In this document: positions 57,810 through 64,000 of the stretch, one piece after another | How the letters are laid out: each line of letters begins with the position of its first letter | Numbering within the stretch: the stretch's first letter is position 1 | Origin: Mangrovimonas yunxiaonensis | Lineage (GTDB): Bacteria > Bacteroidota > Bacteroidia > Flavobacteriales > Flavobacteriaceae | Direction: 5' to 3' | DNA: 64,000 bases | Assembly (NCBI RefSeq): GCF_000733475.1 | Contig: NZ_JPFK01000005.1 | Location: 1 to 64,000, forward strand | Notes under the pieces: model-generated | Seen by the model: only the letters and a program-made list of their open reading frames with translations | Told to the model about the DNA's origin: nothing | The model's database searches: none | Translations under genes and position numbers: made by a program

Positions 57810-58754
57810 ATGACTCCTAAAGTTTTAATTATTGGTGCATGCGGGCAAATTGGCTCCGAGCTTACCCACACGTTAAGAATGCAATATGGCAAGGACCAAG
57901 TTATTGCAAGCGATATTAGCTACAACAATACAAATGTTGTAAATTCTGGCCCCTTTGAAATTGTAGATGCCCAAGACTATGCCGCAGTTAAAGACTGTAT
58001 TGAAAAACACAACATAAATACCGTATACTTAATGGCAGCCATATTGAGTGCCACAGGCGAAAAATACCCCATGAAAGCCTGGGATTTAAACATGGACTCG
58101 CTTTTTCATGTGCTTAACCTCGCTAAAGAAGGGTTTATAAAGCGCATGTTCTGGCCATCTAGCATTGCGGTGTTTGGCGCGACAACCCCTAAGGACAACA
58201 CCCCACAATACACCATTATGGAACCCTCAACGGTATACGGCATTACCAAACAAGTTGGTGAGCGCTGGTGCGAGTATTACCACAACAAGTACAACGTTGA
58301 TGTTAGAAGCATTAGGTACCCGGGCATTATAAGCTGGAAAACACTTCCCGGCGGTGGCACGACCGATTATGCTGTAGAAATTTACCACGAAGCCTTAAAA
58401 AACAGCACCTACCAGTGTTTTCTTTCTGAAGACACCGCACTTCCCATGATGTTTATGGACGATGCCATAAAAGCCACCGTAGATATTATGGCAGCCCCAG
58501 CTGAGGCGATAAAAATACGATCGTCCTATAATTTGGCCGCTATTAGCTTTACCCCAAAAGATGTGGCCAATGCCATAAAAAAGCACATCCCAAACTTTAC
58601 CATAACATACAAAACAGACTACAGGCAAGATATAGCCAGTACTTGGCCAAAAAGCATTGACGACACGCATGCCAGAAACGACTGGAACTGGAAACACAAC
58701 TTCGATTTAGAAGCCATGACGAAGGAAATGCTAGATAATTTATCCAAATCTTAA
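57810..58754 (+). CDS. SDR-type L-threonine 3-dehydrogenase
   Basis: 314 residues. Rossmann start VLIIGACGQIGSELTHTL (GxxGxIG), then AAILSATGEK and the catalytic YxxxK as STVYGITKQVGERWCEYY, with the Thr/Ser in FWPSSIAVFG. The motif KTLPGGGTTDYAVEIYHEAL is typical of SDR-type threonine dehydrogenases. Oxidises L-threonine to 2-amino-3-ketobutyrate with NAD. Closely resembles the enzyme widespread in Flavobacteriia. UDP-sugar epimerase is the less likely alternative. Confidence 0.9.
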   Translation: MTPKVLIIGACGQIGSELTHTLRMQYGKDQVIASDISYNNTNVVNSGPFEIVDAQDYAAVKDCIEKHNINTVYLMAAILSATGEKYPMKAWDLNMDSLFHVLNLAKEGFIKRMFWPSSIAVFGATTPKDNTPQYTIMEPSTVYGITKQVGERWCEYYHNKYNVDVRSIRYPGIISWKTLPGGGTTDYAVEIYHEALKNSTYQCFLSEDTALPMMFMDDAIKATVDIMAAPAEAIKIRSSYNLAAISFTPKDVANAIKKHIPNFTITYKTDYRQDIASTWPKSIDDTHARNDWNWKHNFDLEAMTKEMLDNLSKS

Positions 58755-58829
58755 ATTGGTTGGGTTTTCTTTTTTGTTTAATTTTCTTACTTTGCTCGCA
58801 TCGAGCATTTAACCAAATAAACTTAAAAC

Positions 58830-59432
58830 ATGAAAAAACTAAAAATTCTTGCCCTAACTTTATTCTTAACGTCTCCTTTGTTAGCCCAAAAGGTTAAAGT
58901 AACCGAAGGCGATTGGAGTAACCTAAAAAACATCGCATCCTACAATTTGGCTTTCGATTATTCCAATCTCGAAATTCCTAAATACGATTCAGAAGAAGAG
59001 TTCTTGAAGGACAAAATGAAAAAAAGAGAAGATAAGGAACCCGGTACCGGTGAAAAATTTAGAGAATCGTGGTTTGCTGATAGAGAAGACAGATACGAAC
59101 CTAAATTTATAGAGTCTTTTAACAAAAGATGGGACGACAAAGAAATTCAGGTTGGCCACGACACAGGTTCGGAATACACCATGAAAATCCATACCACATT
59201 TATGTATGCAGGCTACAATGTTGGTGTTGTAAGACAAAACTCTAAAATTGAAGCTACTATTTACGTATTTAAGACCGATACACCAGATCAAATTCTATTT
59301 AAAGCAGATTACACCAAGGTAGAAGGCAGTGGAGCCATGGGATACGATTTCAATTCTGGTTACAGAATTTCTGAAGCGTATGCTAAATTAGCCAAGTCGT
59401 TTGCCAAAGATTTAAGAAAAAAACTTAAATAA
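58830..59432 (+). CDS. Hypothetical exported protein
   Basis: 200 residues. Signal peptide MKKLKILALTLFLTSPLLA. Mature part begins KVTEGDWSNLKNIASYNLAFDYSNLEIPKY, with a charged centre KMKKREDKEPGTGEKFRESWFADREDRYEPKFIESFNKRWDD and a C-terminal half rich in strands (YTMKIHTTFMYAGYNVGVVRQNSKIEATIYVF). Conserved in many marine Bacteroidota in my recollection, function unknown. Ends at a shared terminator. Confidence 0.75.
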   Translation: MKKLKILALTLFLTSPLLAQKVKVTEGDWSNLKNIASYNLAFDYSNLEIPKYDSEEEFLKDKMKKREDKEPGTGEKFRESWFADREDRYEPKFIESFNKRWDDKEIQVGHDTGSEYTMKIHTTFMYAGYNVGVVRQNSKIEATIYVFKTDTPDQILFKADYTKVEGSGAMGYDFNSGYRISEAYAKLAKSFAKDLRKKLK

Positions 59433-59457
59433 TACTTTTTGAAATTCCTGATAAAAA

Positions 59458-59482
59458 GCCAACGGTTAACCGTTGGCTTCTT
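59458..59482. terminator. Convergent terminator overlapping the end of the FAD oxidoreductase gene
   Basis: GCCAACGG-TTAA-CCGTTGGC (59458-59477) with A-run before and CTTCTTTTT after. The minus-strand stop codon (TTA at 59466) is inside the loop, so the stem encodes the last residues of that protein. Confidence 0.9.
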
Positions 59483-60713
59483 CTTTTTCCATATTAATTA
59501 AATGGGCCAAATTAGCCACAATACGGTTGTGTTTTTTTACAAACGGGTTGGTTTCATCCCAAACATAACCGGCCAAAACAGCACATATTTGGCGTTTTAT
59601 CTCGGGGTTTTCGGGGCGGTGAAAAAACAGGGTCTGCAAATTACCGGTATACCACTCTTCTACATAAGTCCTAAACACATTAACCCCCTTCATTATATAA
59701 TCTACATACTCCTTATCCCAATCTACCTGCTGACCTTTTAGTTGCTTTGCAATTAATTTTGCCGAACACAAAGCCGATTCTGTTGCAAAGGTTACCCCAG
59801 ACGAAAAGACAGGATCTAAAAACTCGGCACTATTCCCGGTAAGCACAAAGCCTTTACCATATAGCTTGCTAACAGCCTTAGAGTAGTTTCTAATGCAAAT
59901 AGGGTCAAACTCAAAATCCAGCCCCCTAAAACGGTCTTTATAATAGCTAGAAGTTTCTATCATTTGTTTCATACGTGCTGTTGTAGACCCCTCAAACGAA
60001 TCGATATATTCATTTTTAGAAACAAAGCCCAAGCTAGTTACCCCGTTAGAAAACGGAATAACCCAAAACCAGGTATCGCGATCTAGCACATCAAACGTTA
60101 TTAAGGTGCCCTCTTCCCCTTCGGGTCTATTAGGTTCCTTTACATGAGTGAAAATTGAAGAATGCTCGGGAAGGCTCGATGGCTTATCCAAGTTTAACAA
60201 CCTAGGTAAAACGCGGCCATAGCCACTAGAGTCCACCACAAACTTAGCATTTACCTTATAGGTTTCTCCGGCCTGGTCTTTTACCGTTGTTACAGAATTT
60301 CCATCGGCATCAAACGCCACATCCAGCACTTCGTGCTGAAACCTAATATCTACGCCCCATTTTATAAGTTCTTGCGCTAAAGTATTATCAAAATCAGCTC
60401 TGGGCACTTGCCAAGTCCAATCCCAACCAGCAGTATGTTTCTTACTAAAATCAAAATTACATACAATATCGTCCCTTAAAAATCGCGCTCCGGGCTTCAA
60501 TTCAAAATTTTGAGCTTCTAAACAGGCCAACAGGCCTACTTCCTCAAAGTGATCCATGCATCTGGGCAGCAAACTCTCGCCAATAACAAACCTTGGGAAT
60601 TTACTCTTTTCCAATACTTTAACCTTTAGTCCTTGCTTAAAAAGATAGGACGCCGCTACACATCCTGATGGACCTGCTCCTATAATCAGCACATCAACAT
60701 TTATATCACTCAT
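59466..60713 (-). CDS. FAD-dependent oxidoreductase/halogenase-like enzyme of pigment cluster
   Basis: 415 residues from ATG 60713 (MSDINVDVLIIGAGPSGCVAASYLFKQG); the longer frame from 60818 adds 35 residues that look like intergenic sequence. Motifs: FAD dinucleotide-binding GxGxxG, VLEKSKFPRFVIGESLLPR, DSSGYGRVLPRLL, and GNSAEFLDPVFSSGVTFA, as in tryptophan-halogenase and geranylgeranyl-reductase-like flavoproteins. The enzyme in flexirubin clusters likely modifies the aryl head group. Divergent from the ammonia-lyase gene. Confidence 0.88.
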   Translation of the reverse strand: MSDINVDVLIIGAGPSGCVAASYLFKQGLKVKVLEKSKFPRFVIGESLLPRCMDHFEEVGLLACLEAQNFELKPGARFLRDDIVCNFDFSKKHTAGWDWTWQVPRADFDNTLAQELIKWGVDIRFQHEVLDVAFDADGNSVTTVKDQAGETYKVNAKFVVDSSGYGRVLPRLLNLDKPSSLPEHSSIFTHVKEPNRPEGEEGTLITFDVLDRDTWFWVIPFSNGVTSLGFVSKNEYIDSFEGSTTARMKQMIETSSYYKDRFRGLDFEFDPICIRNYSKAVSKLYGKGFVLTGNSAEFLDPVFSSGVTFATESALCSAKLIAKQLKGQQVDWDKEYVDYIMKGVNVFRTYVEEWYTGNLQTLFFHRPENPEIKRQICAVLAGYVWDETNPFVKKHNRIVANLAHLINMEKEEANG

Positions 60714-60745
60714 ACTCAAAATAGTATATAATTCATTTATTATTT

Positions 60746-60753
60746 TAAATTTG
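60746..60753 (+). promoter_or_regulatory. -7 promoter box before the ammonia-lyase gene
   Basis: TAAATTTG matches TAnnTTTG on the + strand, 72 bp before the lyase ATG. No clear -33 TTG was identified. Confidence 0.45.
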
Positions 60754-60824
60754 CATTCCAAAATAACTATTTTAGTTTTAGTTATTGAAATATTTGCACA
60801 AAAAATAACCCAACCCATAAATTA

Positions 60825-62354
60825 ATGCTAACATTCAACGGGACCTTAGAAATAACAGATTTCTATAACATCATTTTTGACAATCAACAAATCACTATAG
60901 ATGAGTCGGTTATTGAAACCTTAGATAAAAGTTTCAATTTCTTAAAAGAATTCTCCGAAAACAAAGTCATTTACGGTGTAAATACCGGTTTTGGCCCTAT
61001 GGCCCAATATAAAATCAAGGATTCTGAGCGCATCGAGCTACAATACAATTTAATTCGCAGCCATGCTTCTGGAACAGGACAGCCCATACCACCCATGTAT
61101 GTCAAGGCTGCTATGGTTGCCCGCATGAACACCCTTTCGTTAGGAAATTCTGGTGTACACAAATCGGTTGTAAAGCTTATGGCCGAATTTATTAACAGAG
61201 ATATTACCCCTTTAATTTACGAGCATGGTGGTGTGGGTGCTAGTGGCGATTTGGTACAATTGGCACATTTAGCCTTAGTACTTATAGGCGAAGGCGAAGT
61301 ATTTTACAAAGGCGAAAGGCGCCAGACCAAAGACGTTTTCGACATGGAAAACCTCAAACCCATTTCTGTAGAACTTCGCGAAGGGCTTGCCCTTATGAAT
61401 GGCACCTCGGTAATGACTGGTATTGGGCTGGTAAACACCCTTTACACAAGACGCCTACTAAATTGGACGGTCGCTTGTTCTGCTGCCATAAACGAAATTG
61501 TAAAGGCTTACGACGATCACCTATCGGAAGAATTAAACAACTCTAAAAAACACGCTGGACAACAACAAATTGCACAAAGCATGCGTGAGCATTTAAAAGA
61601 CAGCAAGCTTACCCGAAAACGCGAACACCACCTTTATAGCAAGAACGAAGATGTTTCTGTTTTTAAAGAAAAAGTACAAGAATACTACTCCTTACGCTGT
61701 GTTCCACAAATTTTAGGGCCTGTGCTAGACACCCTAAACAGTGTGGAAAAAATCTTAATCGAAGAAGTTAATTCGGCCAACGACAACCCTATTGTAGACA
61801 TTGAAAAACAGCACGTATATCACGGCGGAAATTTTCATGGCGACTACGTCTCCTTAGAAATGGACAAACTAAAAATTGTTGTTACCAAACTTAGCATGCT
61901 ATCAGAACGCCAACTAAATTACTTACTAAACGCCCGATTAAACGACATGCTGCCCCCATTTGTTAATCTGGGTAAATTAGGACTTAACTTTGGTATGCAG
62001 GGCGTTCAATTTACAGCAACCTCAACCACGGCCGAAAACCAAATGCTATCCAACCCCATGTATGTACACAGCATACCTAACAATAACGACAACCAAGACA
62101 TTGTAAGCATGGGAACCAATGCAGCACTAACCACCAAAAAAGTTATAGAAAATGCTTTTGAAGTGGTAGCCATAGAACTTATTACCATAATACAAGCTAT
62201 AGAATATCTGGACGTTAAGGACAGCGTTTCGGCAAAAACCAGAAAAATTTACGACGACATTCGCAAGATTGTTCCTATCTTTACAAAAGACGTTATCATG
62301 TACCCTTATGTTAACCTTGTGAAAGATTTTATCATAAATAATAAAAGCTATTAA
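60825..62354 (+). CDS. Aromatic amino acid (tyrosine) ammonia-lyase, MIO family
   Basis: 509 residues. The MIO prosthetic group forms from Ala-Ser-Gly in GGVGASGDLVQLAHLAL. Active-site YGVNTGFGPM, FGMQGVQFTATSTTAE and SIPNNNDNQDIVSMG are all intact. LIRSHASGTGQP occupies the substrate-selectivity loop. The sequence is close throughout to the characterised tyrosine ammonia-lyase of Flavobacterium johnsoniae, as far as I recall it; histidine ammonia-lyase is the alternative, but no hut genes are near. Supplies 4-coumarate for the aryl polyene head group. Leads the pigment operon with the WG and FabG genes. Confidence 0.93.
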   Translation: MLTFNGTLEITDFYNIIFDNQQITIDESVIETLDKSFNFLKEFSENKVIYGVNTGFGPMAQYKIKDSERIELQYNLIRSHASGTGQPIPPMYVKAAMVARMNTLSLGNSGVHKSVVKLMAEFINRDITPLIYEHGGVGASGDLVQLAHLALVLIGEGEVFYKGERRQTKDVFDMENLKPISVELREGLALMNGTSVMTGIGLVNTLYTRRLLNWTVACSAAINEIVKAYDDHLSEELNNSKKHAGQQQIAQSMREHLKDSKLTRKREHHLYSKNEDVSVFKEKVQEYYSLRCVPQILGPVLDTLNSVEKILIEEVNSANDNPIVDIEKQHVYHGGNFHGDYVSLEMDKLKIVVTKLSMLSERQLNYLLNARLNDMLPPFVNLGKLGLNFGMQGVQFTATSTTAENQMLSNPMYVHSIPNNNDNQDIVSMGTNAALTTKKVIENAFEVVAIELITIIQAIEYLDVKDSVSAKTRKIYDDIRKIVPIFTKDVIMYPYVNLVKDFIINNKSY

Positions 62355-62359
62355 TCATT

Positions 62360-63490
62360 ATGAAAACTAAAGCATTCCTATTTTTAAGCCTTATTGGATT
62401 TTTCACCAGTTTCGCACAAGAGTTGGCCTTAGCTAGGTTCGATGGAAAATATGGCTACATTAACAAATCTGGAGAATGGCACATAAAACCACAATTTGAA
62501 AAAGCTAAAAATTTCTCTGGCGATTTAGCCGAAGTCATAAACGACGAGGGGAAATGGGGCTACATAAACCGCAGTGGCAAATGGGCTATTCCGGCACAGT
62601 TTGATCGTGTTAAAGAATTCAACTCCGGAATTGCAGTTGCCGGTATAGAAGACCAATGGTTTTATATTAACACCAAAGGCGAAAAAATTCTAACAGATGT
62701 AAAAACCGATAAGTTTTACGATTTTCAAGAAGGATTTGCACAAATAAGACAAGGCGACCTTGTGGGCTTTATCAACACCAAAGGACAGGTTGTTGTGGCT
62801 CCTAAATTTGTTAAAGCCTTCGATTATAAAAACGGCTACTCCAAAGTTCGCGAAGGCGAAAAATGGGGGTTAATAGACACCAAAGGCAACTACCATGTAA
62901 AAACCATTTACGATGGTGTAAGCAACGTTTACAATGGCAACATTGTAGCCCATAAAGGAGAAGAGCACGGCCTTATTATTAATGGTGAATTTAAAGTAAT
63001 TGCTGGTGCCGAAAAAATTTGGGACTTCTCTTACAACAGCAGCATAACTTACGCCAAAAAGGAAGGCAACATTGGCTATATTAACAATAAGGGCGAATGG
63101 GTGGTTGACCCCATTTACGATAAAGCCAAAGCATTTGCCAATGGCTTAGCGCCTGTTTGTAAAGACAAAAAATGGGGCTATATTAATACCCAAGGAAACG
63201 TTATTGTACCTTTAGAGTATAGAGATGCCGAGATTTTTAGTAGAGATGGTCTAGCGCCTGTAAAAACAAAAAAGCTCTGGGGCTTTATTAATAAAAAGGG
63301 AGATCTCGTGATTGAAGAGAAATACGGAATCTCCTCTGCAGGATTCGGAGCTATTTTTAAAGACAAAGATGAAAAAGGCTTTATCGATGGCCTTGCTAGA
63401 GTAAAATTTGAAAAGCAATGGGGATTTATAAACCAGGAAGGCAAGCTTATAAGCAAGTCGTGGTTTCAAAACCTTGAGCTTTTTTACTAA
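62360..63490 (+). CDS. WG-repeat protein
   Basis: 376 residues. Signal peptide MKTKAFLFLSLIGFFTSFAQ. About eight copies of a beta repeat of the form WGYINxxGxWxIxPQFDxAxxF (GKWGYINRSGKWAIPAQF, KWGLIDTKGNYHV, KWGYINTQGNVIVPLEYRDA, LWGFINKKGDLVIEEKY). Such repeat proteins are periplasmic; in flexirubin clusters a WG-repeat gene commonly accompanies the lyase. Starts 5 bp after the lyase stop, so same operon. Confidence 0.9.
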   Translation: MKTKAFLFLSLIGFFTSFAQELALARFDGKYGYINKSGEWHIKPQFEKAKNFSGDLAEVINDEGKWGYINRSGKWAIPAQFDRVKEFNSGIAVAGIEDQWFYINTKGEKILTDVKTDKFYDFQEGFAQIRQGDLVGFINTKGQVVVAPKFVKAFDYKNGYSKVREGEKWGLIDTKGNYHVKTIYDGVSNVYNGNIVAHKGEEHGLIINGEFKVIAGAEKIWDFSYNSSITYAKKEGNIGYINNKGEWVVDPIYDKAKAFANGLAPVCKDKKWGYINTQGNVIVPLEYRDAEIFSRDGLAPVKTKKLWGFINKKGDLVIEEKYGISSAGFGAIFKDKDEKGFIDGLARVKFEKQWGFINQEGKLISKSWFQNLELFY

Positions 63491-63527
63491 AACTAAACCT
63501 ACACCCAACTAACTAAACCAACAATAC

Positions 63528-64000
63528 ATGAAATGCGCCCTAATTACAGGTGGATCTAGAGGCATAGGAAGCGCCATTTGCATACAATTGGCAAAAGACA
63601 CCAACTACCACATTATAATAAACTACAACAGCAATAAGGCTGCGGCTTTAGAAACGCTTAAGGCCGTAGAGGCCGAAGGCAATACCGGAGAAATTATTCA
63701 ATTTAATGTCTCGGATAGCGAAAACGTAACGTCACAACTAAACACTTGGCAAGAAAACAATCCCGATGCGACTGTAGAGGTTATAGTTAACAATGCCGGA
63801 ATTACCAAAGACGGCTTATTTATGTGGATGCCTAAAGAAGACTGGCAAAATGTTATCAACACATCGCTTAACGGGTTTTACAATGTCACCAATTTTTTCA
63901 TTCAAAAACTGCTTCGAAACCGCTATGGCAGAATTGTAAACATCGCCTCGGTTTCTGGTGTAAAAGGCACCGCAGGACAAACCAACTATTCTGCGGCAAA
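63528..64000 (+). CDS. 3-oxoacyl-ACP reductase, FabG type (partial, cut by window edge)
   Basis: 157 residues seen. NAD(P)-binding ALITGGSRGIGSAI (TGxxxGIG), NNAGITKDGLFMWM (NNAG), VNIASVSG with the catalytic Ser and YSAAK with Tyr and Lys at the very end. FabG-like SDR that reduces beta-ketoacyl-ACP intermediates. Its place after the lyase and WG genes fits polyene chain assembly in a flexirubin or aryl-polyene cluster that continues to the right. Confidence 0.92.
   Translation, partial: MKCALITGGSRGIGSAICIQLAKDTNYHIIINYNSNKAAALETLKAVEAEGNTGEIIQFNVSDSENVTSQLNTWQENNPDATVEVIVNNAGITKDGLFMWMPKEDWQNVINTSLNGFYNVTNFFIQKLLRNRYGRIVNIASVSGVKGTAGQTNYSAA

Overview
The window is from a member of the Bacteroidota, almost certainly a marine-type Flavobacteriaceae. 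The evidence is the AT-rich DNA, promoters of the TTTG-N20-TAnnTTTG type, the LytS/LytR pair, WG-repeat and M13/M28 exported peptidases, and a flexirubin-type pigment cluster at the right end whose ammonia-lyase closely resembles the Flavobacterium johnsoniae tyrosine ammonia-lyase as I remember it.

Region 1 (about 1-33.3 kb) is a cassette array. I count 28 long imperfect palindromes (about 130 bp, one of 197 bp), always in the same orientation. They bound 27 complete cassettes plus one broken cassette at each end. Every protein gene inside, apart from insertion sequences, is on the + strand. Each palindrome runs from ..AACAAYG to ..CCGTTR. The last ~10 bases of a cassette (ending in AAC) are the reverse complement of the first ~10 bases of the same cassette (starting GTT), and the pair differs from cassette to cassette. 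This is the logic of integron attC sites and cassettes. No integrase is in the window; the orientation predicts it lies to the left of position 1. Two nearly perfect IS3-family copies and one truncated copy have inserted into or cut the array. Cassette contents are accessory: a Sau3AI-like restriction-modification system with controller, a methyltransferase + dual-GHKL kinase + receiver-HEPN module, an MmeI-like type IIL enzyme, a toxin-antitoxin pair, a CoiA-like nuclease, a DEDD exonuclease-BRCT protein, a GNAT acetyltransferase, an acyltransferase, several exported lipoproteins, and six cassettes with no convincing gene, five of them members of one repeated family.

Region 2 (34.7-43.4 kb) is ordinary chromosome with a LytS/LytR-type two-component pair, a membrane dipeptidase, a Crp-family regulator, a quinone oxidoreductase, a broken CPBP protease gene and two degenerate relics of the array repeats.

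Region 3 (43.7-59.4 kb) is housekeeping and envelope: a PQQ-type propeller, a cation efflux protein, a MarR regulator and thiol protein sharing an operator, AlkB, an HNH endonuclease, a CBS protein, M28 and M13 peptidases and an SDR threonine dehydrogenase.

Region 4 (59.4-64.0 kb) is the start of a flexirubin/aryl-polyene type cluster: FAD oxidoreductase, tyrosine ammonia-lyase, WG-repeat protein and a FabG-type reductase cut by the window edge.

The most interesting items are the cassette array with its covarying ends and conserved A/C mismatch, the non-coding cassette family, and the module ending in a receiver-HEPN fusion. All homology calls are from memory of family motifs; no search was run.
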